Under the pieces are notes generated by a model, which searched no databases, was not told the DNA's origin, and worked only from the letters and a program-made list of their open reading frames with translations. DNA of 7,027 nucleotides, taken from contig CAZBGV010000167.1 of NCBI GenBank assembly GCA_964491485.1, positions 1 through 7,027 of the forward strand. Direction: 5' to 3'. This document shows positions 1 to 5,232 of this stretch, piece after piece (the stretch's first letter is position 1; each line of letters starts with the position of its first letter). The translations under genes and the position numbers were made by a program. The stretch comes from IDS-8 sp964491485. Lineage in GTDB: Bacteria > Pseudomonadota > Gammaproteobacteria > Steroidobacterales > Woeseiaceae.

Positions 1-420
1 GCCTGCGGGCGGCTGGCGGACGCCGGCATCCCGCTCGGCAGCCAGACGGTGCTGCTCAAGGGCGTCAACGACGACCTCGAGACGATGAAGCGCCTGGTGC
101 ACGGCCTGCTGCGTATCCGCGTGAAGCCGTACTACCTGTACCAGTGCGACCCGATCTCGGGCTCGGCGCACTTCCGCACGCCGGTCTCGAAAGGCGTCGA
201 GCTGATCCGCGGCCTGCGCGGCCACACGACGGGCTACGCCGTCCCGACGTTCGTCGTGGACGCCCCGAAGGGCGGCGGCAAGATCCCGGTTTCGCCGGAC
301 TACGTCGCCGGCTACGACGGCGGCGACCTCCTGCTCTCGAGCTACGACGGCAACACCTACCGCTACCCCGATCCGGAGCAGTCGCTGGCGCGGCCGGCGG
401 CCGTGGAGGAGCGGTCATGA
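1..420 (+). CDS. kamA: Lysine 2,3-aminomutase (KamA family radical SAM), C-terminal part
   Basis: The reading frame is open from base 1, so the gene begins upstream; 139 codons are visible. KamA enzymes use S-adenosylmethionine, a [4Fe-4S] cluster and pyridoxal phosphate to turn L-lysine into L-beta-lysine in the cytoplasm. The radical SAM CxxxCxxC motif would lie upstream of the window. Visible here are the family block RTPVSKG, the LRGHTTGYAVPTFVVDAP block and the GGGKIPV motif, whose Lys (codon 280-282) is the PLP-binding lysine of the family. The two Asp residues that bind the lysine side chain in clostridial LAM align with Asp at 148-150 (QCD) and Asp at 259-261 (VVDAP). Glutamate 2,3-aminomutases are reported to replace these with Lys and Asn, so lysine is the likelier substrate. 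The Cys-rich tail of the clostridial enzyme is absent. EpmB is unlikely, since it lacks the GHTTGYAVPTFVVDAP pattern. The stop overlaps the next start (ATGA). Confidence 0.93.
   Translation, partial: ACGRLADAGIPLGSQTVLLKGVNDDLETMKRLVHGLLRIRVKPYYLYQCDPISGSAHFRTPVSKGVELIRGLRGHTTGYAVPTFVVDAPKGGGKIPVSPDYVAGYDGGDLLLSSYDGNTYRYPDPEQSLARPAAVEERS
405..411 (+). promoter_or_regulatory. Ribosome binding site for the first ATP-grasp gene
   Basis: GGAGGAG lies 5 bases before the ATG at 417, inside the end of kamA. It is a near-perfect Shine-Dalgarno sequence. It favours 417 over the in-frame ATGs at 462, 477 and 492, and over an upstream frame extension that would overlap kamA widely. Confidence 0.75.
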
Positions 421-521
421 AGCGGCCCGTCCTGAAACAAGGCACCGTGAAGCGCACCGCCATGAAACGCACCGCGATGAAGAGCACGGTCATGAAGCGC
501 CCGCTCCCGAAGCGCGCGCCG
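417..521 (+). repeat. Degenerate 15-bp tandem repeat coding a Lys/Arg-rich tail
   Basis: Seven consecutive 15-bp units start at 417, 432, 447, 462, 477, 492 and 507, all in frame. Each encodes five residues with Lys at position 2. Position 3 is Arg in five of seven units; the clearest unit is MKRTA. Three internal units begin with ATG (462, 477, 492) and one with GTG (447), so the array also supplies alternative start codons. The conserved ligase sequence starts just after it, at about 522. Confidence 0.85.
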
Positions 522-1532
522 CTCCGCGTCGGTATCACCTACGACCTCCGCGACGCCTGGCTCGCCGCCGGTTACAGCGAGCTCGACACCGCGGAATTCG
601 ACCGCGCGGACACGATCGACGCGATCGCGCACGCGCTGGAGACGCTCGGCTACGCCGTCGATCGCATCGGGCACGTGCAGCAGCTCGCCGCACAGCTGGT
701 CGCGGGCGACCGCTGGGACATCGTGTTCAACATCTGCGAAGGCATGCACGGCTGGGGCCGCGAGGCCCAGGTGCCGGCGCTGCTCGACGCGTACCAGGTC
801 CCGTACGTCTTCTCCGATCCGCTGGTGTGCGCGCTCACGCTGCACAAGGGCATGACGAAGGACGTCGTGCGCGCGGCGGGCGTGCCGACTCCGGACTTCG
901 CGGTCGTGCACGAGCTCGCGGCGGTGCGCCACATCAAGCTGCCGTTCCCGCTGTTCGCCAAGCCGGTCGCCGAAGGCACCGGCAAGGGCGTGACGGCGGC
1001 CTCGCGCATCGACAGCGCCGCGGAGCTGCATGCGGTGTGCCGCGACCTGCTGCTGCGCTACCGGCAGCCGGTGCTGGTCGAGCGGTTCCTACCCGGGCGC
1101 GAGTTCACGGTCGGCATTCTCGGGACCGGCCGCAGGGCCCAGGCGCTCGCGACCATGGAGATCGAGCTTTTGCCGGGGGCGGACGCGCAGGTTTACTCGT
1201 ACCGCAACAAGGAGAACTGCGAGGAGCTGGTCGCTTACAACCTGCTCACGGAAGACCGGCTGAAGCGCCGGGTGGAGCTGGTCGCGCTGCGCGCGTGGCG
1301 CGCGCTCGGCTGCCGCGACGCCGGCAGGATCGATTTGCGCCTGGACGAGCACGGGCGGCCGGGCTTCATCGAGGTGAATCCGCTCGCCGGGCTGCACCCC
1401 GAGCACTCCGACCTGCCGATCATGGCGGCGAAGGCCGGCATGGATTACGTGGCGCTGATCAGCGGCATCATGGCGTCGGCGAAAAGCCGGATCCGCACCC
1501 GCGGCGTACAGGCGCAGCCGCTCGCGGCGTGA
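417..1532 (+). CDS. ATP-grasp ligase, D-Ala-D-Ala ligase-like (first of pair)
   Basis: This 371-aa protein has the D-alanine-D-alanine ligase fold and should form an amide bond via an acyl-phosphate, using ATP and Mg2+. After a basic repeat tail (residues 1-35), the N-terminal domain contains VFNICEGMHGWGREAQ, the Ddl-family substrate loop. LHKGMTKDVVRAAGVPTP follows. The ATP-grasp core shows FAKPVAEGTGKG (Lys182 plus a glycine-rich loop), VLVERFLPGREFTVGI, Asp306 (RIDLRLDE), and Glu319 and Asn321 in FIEVNPLAGLHPEHSD for Mg2+ binding. Typical Ddl enzymes read E-[IV]-N-[TS]-x-P-G-[FLM]; the divergence here and the kamA linkage argue against a cell-wall Ddl. It overlaps kamA by 4 bases and the next ligase by 4 bases, implying translational coupling. 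Start 417 has the best ribosome site, but translation from 462, 477 or 492 would remove part of the tail. Family assignment is secure; the substrate is unknown. Confidence 0.9.
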   Translation: MKRPVLKQGTVKRTAMKRTAMKSTVMKRPLPKRAPLRVGITYDLRDAWLAAGYSELDTAEFDRADTIDAIAHALETLGYAVDRIGHVQQLAAQLVAGDRWDIVFNICEGMHGWGREAQVPALLDAYQVPYVFSDPLVCALTLHKGMTKDVVRAAGVPTPDFAVVHELAAVRHIKLPFPLFAKPVAEGTGKGVTAASRIDSAAELHAVCRDLLLRYRQPVLVERFLPGREFTVGILGTGRRAQALATMEIELLPGADAQVYSYRNKENCEELVAYNLLTEDRLKRRVELVALRAWRALGCRDAGRIDLRLDEHGRPGFIEVNPLAGLHPEHSDLPIMAAKAGMDYVALISGIMASAKSRIRTRGVQAQPLAA

Positions 1533-2533
1533 TCGTCATCCTGCACGAGGCGCTGGGCGCCGATGCGCGCGCCGACGAGCTCGACGCGCTCGTGCAGGCG
1601 TGCGAGATCGCGGGCACGCTCGAGCGGGCGGAGCTGCCGGTCGCGACGCAGGCGATCGGGCTCGATCTCGCCGGGGGCCTCGCGGCGTTGCGCGCCGCAG
1701 AGCCCGATTGCGTCTTCAACCTGGTCGAGAGCCTGGACGGCCGCGGCGAGCTGATCGGCGTGGTGCCGCGGCTGCTCGCGGCCGCAGGTATCCCGTTCAC
1801 CGGCAGCGGCGCGGACGCGCTGCTCTTCACGTCGCACAAGACCGTGGCGAAGCGGCTGATGGCGGCGGCGGGGATTCCGACGCCGGAATGGCTCGAGGGT
1901 CGCGCGCCGCAGCCGGGCCATGCCGGGCGCGACGAGCAGCGCTGGATCGTGAAATCGGTGTGGGAGCATGCTTCGTTCGGGCTCGACGACTCGTCCGTGG
2001 TGACCGGCCGCGGCGCGGCGCGCGAGCTCGCGGCGCGGCGCGCGCGCGAGCTTCCCGGCGCCTGGTTCGCCGAGCGTTACATCGAGGGCCGCGAGTTCAA
2101 CCTGTCGCTGCTGGAGCGCCACGGCGAGCCCGAGGTGCTCCCGATCGCGGAGATGACGTTCTCAGGCTTTGCGCCGGGCCGGCCGCGGATCGTCGGCTAC
2201 GCGGCCAAGTGGGACGAGCAGGCGCCGGAGTATCGCGGCACGCGGCGCGTGTTTCCGCGGCTGAGCCCACGCCTGCGCGAGGCGCTGCAGGACGTGGCGC
2301 TGCGCTGCTGGCGGCTGTTCGATCTCGGGGGCTACGCGCGCGTCGACATCCGCCTCGACGAGCGCCAGGTGCCGTACGTGCTGGAGGTGAACGCGAACCC
2401 CTGCCTGGCCCGCGACGCGGGCTTCGCGGCCGCCGCCGCCCAGGCGGGCATCGGCTACGATCGGCTGGTCGAGCTCGTCCTGGAGGCCGCCCTGCCGGAG
2501 GAATCCGCCTCCGCCCGCCGCATGCGATCATAA
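1529..2533 (+). CDS. ATP-grasp ligase, D-Ala-D-Ala ligase-like (second of pair)
   Basis: This 334-aa protein is a second, clearly different ATP-grasp enzyme, presumably another cytoplasmic amide ligase. An N-terminal domain contains DCVFNLVESLDGRGEL and a SHKTVAKRLMAAAGIPTPEW helix, as in the Ddl fold. The ATP-binding domain shows RWIVKSVWEHASFG (Lys142), WFAERYIEGREFNLSLL, Asp273 (RVDIRLDE), and the metal-binding EVNANPCLA with Glu286 and Asn288. The glycine-rich loop is replaced by SVWEHASFG, as seen in divergent Ddl-like ligases. The start is GTG at 1529, overlapping the preceding stop (GTGA). No strong Shine-Dalgarno is seen, which fits translational coupling. The frame stays open far upstream, but that part lies antiphase within the first ligase and is not credible protein. 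Two adjacent ligases suggest two successive condensations or a heteromeric enzyme; the sequence does not decide. The substrate is unknown. Confidence 0.9.
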   Translation: MIVILHEALGADARADELDALVQACEIAGTLERAELPVATQAIGLDLAGGLAALRAAEPDCVFNLVESLDGRGELIGVVPRLLAAAGIPFTGSGADALLFTSHKTVAKRLMAAAGIPTPEWLEGRAPQPGHAGRDEQRWIVKSVWEHASFGLDDSSVVTGRGAARELAARRARELPGAWFAERYIEGREFNLSLLERHGEPEVLPIAEMTFSGFAPGRPRIVGYAAKWDEQAPEYRGTRRVFPRLSPRLREALQDVALRCWRLFDLGGYARVDIRLDERQVPYVLEVNANPCLARDAGFAAAAAQAGIGYDRLVELVLEAALPEESASARRMRS

Positions 2534-2548
2534 AACCGCCGCGACCCG

Positions 2549-2579
2549 AACGAAGGCACGTACACCAAACGAAGGCACG
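2549..2579. repeat. 12-bp direct repeat AACGAAGGCACG, two copies
   Basis: AACGAAGGCACG occurs at 2549-2560 and 2568-2579, 19 bp apart start to start, just after the second ligase stop codon. The core GGCACG recurs at 2582 and 2606. The spacing is close to two helical turns, so a tandem operator is conceivable, but no known regulator site is recognised. Confidence 0.6.
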
Positions 2580-2590
2580 CTGGCACGTCA

Positions 2591-2780
2591 GCATCGTTCA
2601 CGCACGGCACGATTGACGACAGGGCGGAGCCGTGGCCGGGGGAGTCCCTCTCGGCGGCGTGCGAGGCAGAAGCCTAAGCCCGCAGGCCCACAGGGACGTG
2701 CTCGTGGCCGGCGCCGAGAGGGAGCTCCCCCGGTCGCGGCTCCGCCCATGCCACCGCCCGTCAACGTGCGTGAGCGATGC
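2591..2780. repeat. Large imperfect inverted repeat (about 190 nt hairpin)
   Basis: Four nested arm pairs are visible. Bases 2591-2606 pair with 2765-2780 (16 bp, one G-T wobble). Bases 2613-2618 (TTGACG) pair with 2759-2764, leaving a 6-nt bulge at 2607-2612. Bases 2622-2644 pair with 2725-2747 (23 bp, two wobbles). Bases 2645-2656 pair with 2712-2723 (12 bp), with one bulged G at 2724. An asymmetric 3 x 11 internal loop lies between the second and third stems. The apical part (2657-2711) can form GCGAG/CTCGT and GCCT/AGGC stems. Wobble-type differences between the arms suggest a structure kept as RNA, or a decaying palindromic element. There is no U-run after it, so it is not a simple terminator. 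I do not recognise it as 6S, SRP or RNase P RNA. Confidence 0.8.
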
Positions 2781-2834
2781 GGTCGCAAAGGATGCGGGCC
2801 ACGATGCGCACCGTAGCCTGTCATGGTTTGCAGG

Positions 2835-2840
2835 TAGGAG
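2835..2840 (+). promoter_or_regulatory. Ribosome binding site fixing the GTG start at 2847
   Basis: TAGGAG lies 6 bases before GTG 2847. Its TAG (2835-2837) is also an in-frame stop for the following gene, so no longer N-terminus is possible and GTG 2847 is the earliest start. Confidence 0.8.
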
Positions 2841-2846
2841 ATCGTT

Positions 2847-4607
2847 GTGTTCCGTATTCACCGGGTCTTCGACGCCGCGACGCCATCGAACCGGCAGCTC
2901 GTCGCCCAGGTGCAGGCGATCCTCCGGGTGCAGTTCCCGGGCGCGCCCGAGAAGGACATCACGAGCCTGCCGGCGCGCCTCAGCGACCCGCTGAAGTACC
3001 GCTTCCGCTCGATGCTGCTGGTCGCGGAGGACGGCGCGGGCACGGTGCGCGGCTTCGCGTTGCTCCTGCACGCACCGGATCTCGAATTCTGCTATCTCGA
3101 TTACCTCTCGGCGGGCCGCGCGCAGACGGGCGGTGGCATCGGCGGCGCGCTGTATCAGCGCACACGCGAAGCCGCCTGGCAGCTCGACGTCGTCGGGCTG
3201 TTCCTGGAAAGCCTGCCGGACGACCCGGAGCTTTCGCCGGACCCCGTCGTGCGGCGGCAGAATGCCGCGCGCCTGAAGTTCTACGAGCGGTTCGGCGCGC
3301 GGCCGATCGCGAACACGGCGTACGCGACCCCGGTGAAGCCGGGCCAGACGGACCCTCCGTACCTCCTGTTCGACGATCTCGGCCAGAAGCAGCGCCCGCT
3401 GCGGCGCGCCCACGCCAGGCGCATCGTGCGCGCGATCCTGGAGCGCAAGTACGCGGGCGTCGTGTCACCGGAGTACATCGACAGCGTGGTGGCTTCGTTC
3501 CGGGACGATCCGGTCGAGCTGCGCCCGCCGCGCTATGTTTCGGAAGAGGCGATCGCGCAGGCGCCGAAGCCCGGGATGCCGCGCATCGCGCTGATCGTGA
3601 ACGAAGGCCATTCGATTCACCACGTCAAGGATCGCGGATACGTCGAGGCCCCGGTGCGGATCGCCTCGATCACGAAGGAGCTCGAGCGCACGAATTTTTT
3701 CGAGCGGCGGAGCGCGGCGCATTACGGCCTGGCGCACATCGAGGCGGTGCACGCGAGCGAATTCGTGCGCTACCTGAAGAACGCGTGCGCGAACGTGCCG
3801 GCGGGCAAATCGATCTATCCCTACGTGTTCCCGATCAGGAACCGCGCCCGGCGTCCCAGGGAGCTGCCGCTCCGCGCCGGCTACTACTGCATCGACACGT
3901 TCACGCCGCTGAACGAAAACGCGTGGCGGGCGGCGCTGGGCGCGGTGGATTGCGCGCTGACGGGCGCCGATTGCCTGCTGGACGGCTCGCGGGCGGCGTA
4001 CGCGCTGGTGCGCCCGCCGGGTCATCACGCGGAGCGCGCGGCTTTCGGCGGCTTCTGCTACTTCAACTCGTCCGCGGTGGCGGCGCATTACCTCAGCCGC
4101 CAGGGACGCGTAGCGCTGCTCGACATCGACTACCACCACGGCAACGGCTCGCAGGACATCTTCTGGCGGCGCGCCGACGTGCTCACGATCTCCCTGCACG
4201 GTCACCCGCGGTTCACCTATCCGTACTTCACCGGGTACGACGACGAGAAGGGGGAAGGCGAAGGCCGTGGGTACAACGTGAACCGGCCGCTGCCGGAGGG
4301 CATCGACGGGGCCCGGTACGGCGCCGAGCTCGACAGGGCGCTCGCGGCGGTCGCCCGCTTCCGGCCGGAGTTCCTGGTGGTGGCGCTCGGCCTCGATACG
4401 GCCAAGGGCGATCCGACCGGCTCGTTCAGCCTGCTCACGCGCGATTTCCACGCCAACGGCCGGCGCATCGCCGGGCTGGGCCTGCCGACGCTCGTGGTGC
4501 AGGAAGGCGGCTACCGCACGCAGACGCTGGGGGCCAACGCGCGGCATTTCTTCACGGGCGTGTGGGAGGGCCTGTCCGGCACGCGCCTGTCCGCGGGTTC
4601 GCACTGA
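2847..4607 (+). CDS. GNAT-like domain fused to acetylpolyamine amidohydrolase (HDAC superfamily)
   Basis: This 586-aa protein has two domains. Residues 1 to about 170 resemble a GNAT acetyltransferase: SMLLVAEDGAGTVRGFALLL, a glycine loop QTGGGIGGALY at about 93-102, and NAARLKFYERFG at 139-150. The acetyl-CoA loop is not a clean Q/R-x-x-G-x-G/A, so activity is uncertain. A basic linker (about 175-240) follows. Residues about 245-577 are an arginase-fold, zinc-dependent deacetylase. Its catalytic set is complete: His393-His394 in RPPGHHAE, zinc ligands Asp428 and His430 in DIDYHHGNG, zinc ligand Asp517 in GLDTAKGDP, and transition-state Tyr556 in EGGY. GYYCIDTFTP (about 345) and SLHGHP resemble Mycoplana-type acetylpolyamine amidohydrolases more than eukaryotic HDACs. 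Such enzymes remove acetyl groups from polyamines or acetyl-lysine-like amines in the cytoplasm. Typical bacterial homologues are about 340 aa, so the N-terminal domain is an addition. The stop overlaps the next start (TGATG). The substrate is unknown. Confidence 0.9.
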   Translation: MFRIHRVFDAATPSNRQLVAQVQAILRVQFPGAPEKDITSLPARLSDPLKYRFRSMLLVAEDGAGTVRGFALLLHAPDLEFCYLDYLSAGRAQTGGGIGGALYQRTREAAWQLDVVGLFLESLPDDPELSPDPVVRRQNAARLKFYERFGARPIANTAYATPVKPGQTDPPYLLFDDLGQKQRPLRRAHARRIVRAILERKYAGVVSPEYIDSVVASFRDDPVELRPPRYVSEEAIAQAPKPGMPRIALIVNEGHSIHHVKDRGYVEAPVRIASITKELERTNFFERRSAAHYGLAHIEAVHASEFVRYLKNACANVPAGKSIYPYVFPIRNRARRPRELPLRAGYYCIDTFTPLNENAWRAALGAVDCALTGADCLLDGSRAAYALVRPPGHHAERAAFGGFCYFNSSAVAAHYLSRQGRVALLDIDYHHGNGSQDIFWRRADVLTISLHGHPRFTYPYFTGYDDEKGEGEGRGYNVNRPLPEGIDGARYGAELDRALAAVARFRPEFLVVALGLDTAKGDPTGSFSLLTRDFHANGRRIAGLGLPTLVVQEGGYRTQTLGANARHFFTGVWEGLSGTRLSAGSH

Positions 4608-5089
4608 TGGCCTGGCGCGACGCCGTGCGTGACGCCGACCGCGACGCGGTGCGCCGGCTGGTCGCCGCGACCGGTTTTTTCTCGCCCCAGGAAGAAGGCG
4701 TCGCCATCGAGCTCGTGGAGGACGCGCTGGCGAACGGCACGCGCTCCGAGTACCGCTTCCTGTTCGCGGACGGCGCGGACGGCGAGCCCGAAGGCTACGC
4801 GTGCTACGGCCCGGTGGCGCCGGGCGCCACGCGCTTCGACCTTTACTGGATCGCCGTGGCGCCCGGCCGGCAGCGCGGCGGGCTCGGGCGCGCGCTGCTC
4901 GCCGAAGCGGAGCGCCGCGCGGTCGCCGAGGGCGCCACCGAGATGACCATCGACACCGCCGGCCGGCCGCAGTACGCCCCGACCCGCGCCTTCTACGAGC
5001 GCATGGGCTATGCCGTGCTCGAGATCGTCCCCGACTTCTATTCGCCAGGCGACGACAAGGTCGTCTACCGGAAGCCACTCGCTGGGTGA
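4607..5089 (+). CDS. GNAT family N-acetyltransferase
   Basis: A 160-aa single-domain GNAT, the usual length for the family, expected to move an acetyl group from acetyl-CoA to an amine. The acetyl-CoA pyrophosphate loop Q89-R-G-G-L-G94 matches Q/R-x-x-G-x-G/A exactly, after the beta-strand LYWIAVAP. The C-terminal FYERMGY with Tyr130 sits where the catalytic or acid tyrosine commonly lies. The ATG at 4607 shares one base with the preceding stop, so the two are co-translated. The long open frame upstream is antiphase to the fusion gene and is not protein. It is distinct from the degenerate GNAT-like domain in its partner, and might supply the acetylation that partner reverses. The substrate is not predictable; amino-acid, polyamine or beta-lysine amines are possible from context. 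Confidence 0.88.
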   Translation: MAWRDAVRDADRDAVRRLVAATGFFSPQEEGVAIELVEDALANGTRSEYRFLFADGADGEPEGYACYGPVAPGATRFDLYWIAVAPGRQRGGLGRALLAEAERRAVAEGATEMTIDTAGRPQYAPTRAFYERMGYAVLEIVPDFYSPGDDKVVYRKPLAG

Positions 5090-5114
5090 AGGCCGCAGCC
5101 GCGTGCCGGCCAGG

Positions 5115-5164
5115 AGCTCGCGAGGCGTTTTTCACAAAAATAGCTCGTTAAGAGCGTTTTTCAC
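5115..5164 (+). repeat. Two imperfect direct repeats AGCTCG...GCGTTTTTCAC before fic
   Basis: Copy 1 spans about 5115-5135 and copy 2 about 5142-5164. Both start with AGCTCG and end with an identical GCGTTTTTCAC (5125-5135 and 5154-5164). Related cores lie further on: TCGTTTTTCAT at 5224-5234, which includes the fic start codon, and GTTTTTCAC at 5275-5283 inside the gene. The block is AT-richer than the flanking operon and may be a regulator site or a terminator pair. Confidence 0.65.
5143..5161 (+). terminator. Possible weak intrinsic terminator after the GNAT gene
   Basis: GCTC (5143-5146) can pair with GAGC (5152-5155) over a 5-base loop, followed by G and five T. The 4-bp stem is short for a strong intrinsic terminator, so this is tentative and overlaps the second direct repeat. 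Confidence 0.3.
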
Positions 5165-5165
5165 G

Positions 5166-5171
5166 TAGAAT
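5166..5171 (+). promoter_or_regulatory. Candidate -10 element for fic (TAGAAT)
   Basis: TAGAAT differs from TATAAT at one position and sits in the AT-richest part of the gap, about 60 bases before the chosen fic start. No good -35 hexamer is found 16-18 bp upstream, where the repeat lies, so an activator or an unusual promoter would be needed. Confidence 0.22.
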
Positions 5172-5232
5172 GAGCTACTGGAGCCATTTCAGCCGACGCT
5201 CAAATCTCGGCCGAGCTTGGAGATCGTTTTTC

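Larger units (their letters stand above)
2534..2846. other. Intergenic region separating the two operons
   Basis: This 313-bp gap holds, in order, a 12-bp direct repeat, a large inverted repeat, three scattered copies of GATGCG (2776, 2791, 2803), and the ribosome site of the next gene. Short open frames here show no family resemblance and overlap the inverted repeat on both strands, so I do not call a gene. No convincing -35/-10 pair is visible, although a promoter for the fusion gene is expected somewhere here. Confidence 0.7.

Noticed and set aside
827..1528. Long upstream extension of the second ligase frame
   Set aside because: This stretch is antiphase to the first ligase and gives an Arg/Gly/Ala-rich translation. 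Family similarity starts only at GTG 1529.
2581..2596. Sigma-54 promoter (TGGCACG...)
   Set aside because: TGGCACG matches the -24 half, but the -12 position reads CATC rather than TTGC.
2591..2780. Retron msr-msd RNA
   Set aside because: Outer complementary ends plus a long inner stem resemble the layout, but no reverse transcriptase gene lies in the window and no priming guanosine context is evident.
2591..2780. Integron attC site
   Set aside because: The ends lack the RYYYAAC/GTTRRRY core pair and no integrase or cassette array is present.
3465..5135. Long 556-codon open frame on the minus strand
   Set aside because: It lies antisense to the deacetylase and GNAT genes, which have clear motifs. 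The translation is Arg/Ala-rich and low in complexity, as expected from high-GC shadow frames.
5170..5232. Upstream ATG at 5170 as the fic start
   Set aside because: It has no Shine-Dalgarno and adds 21 residues unlike the rest. ATG 5233 has GGAGA at a workable distance.
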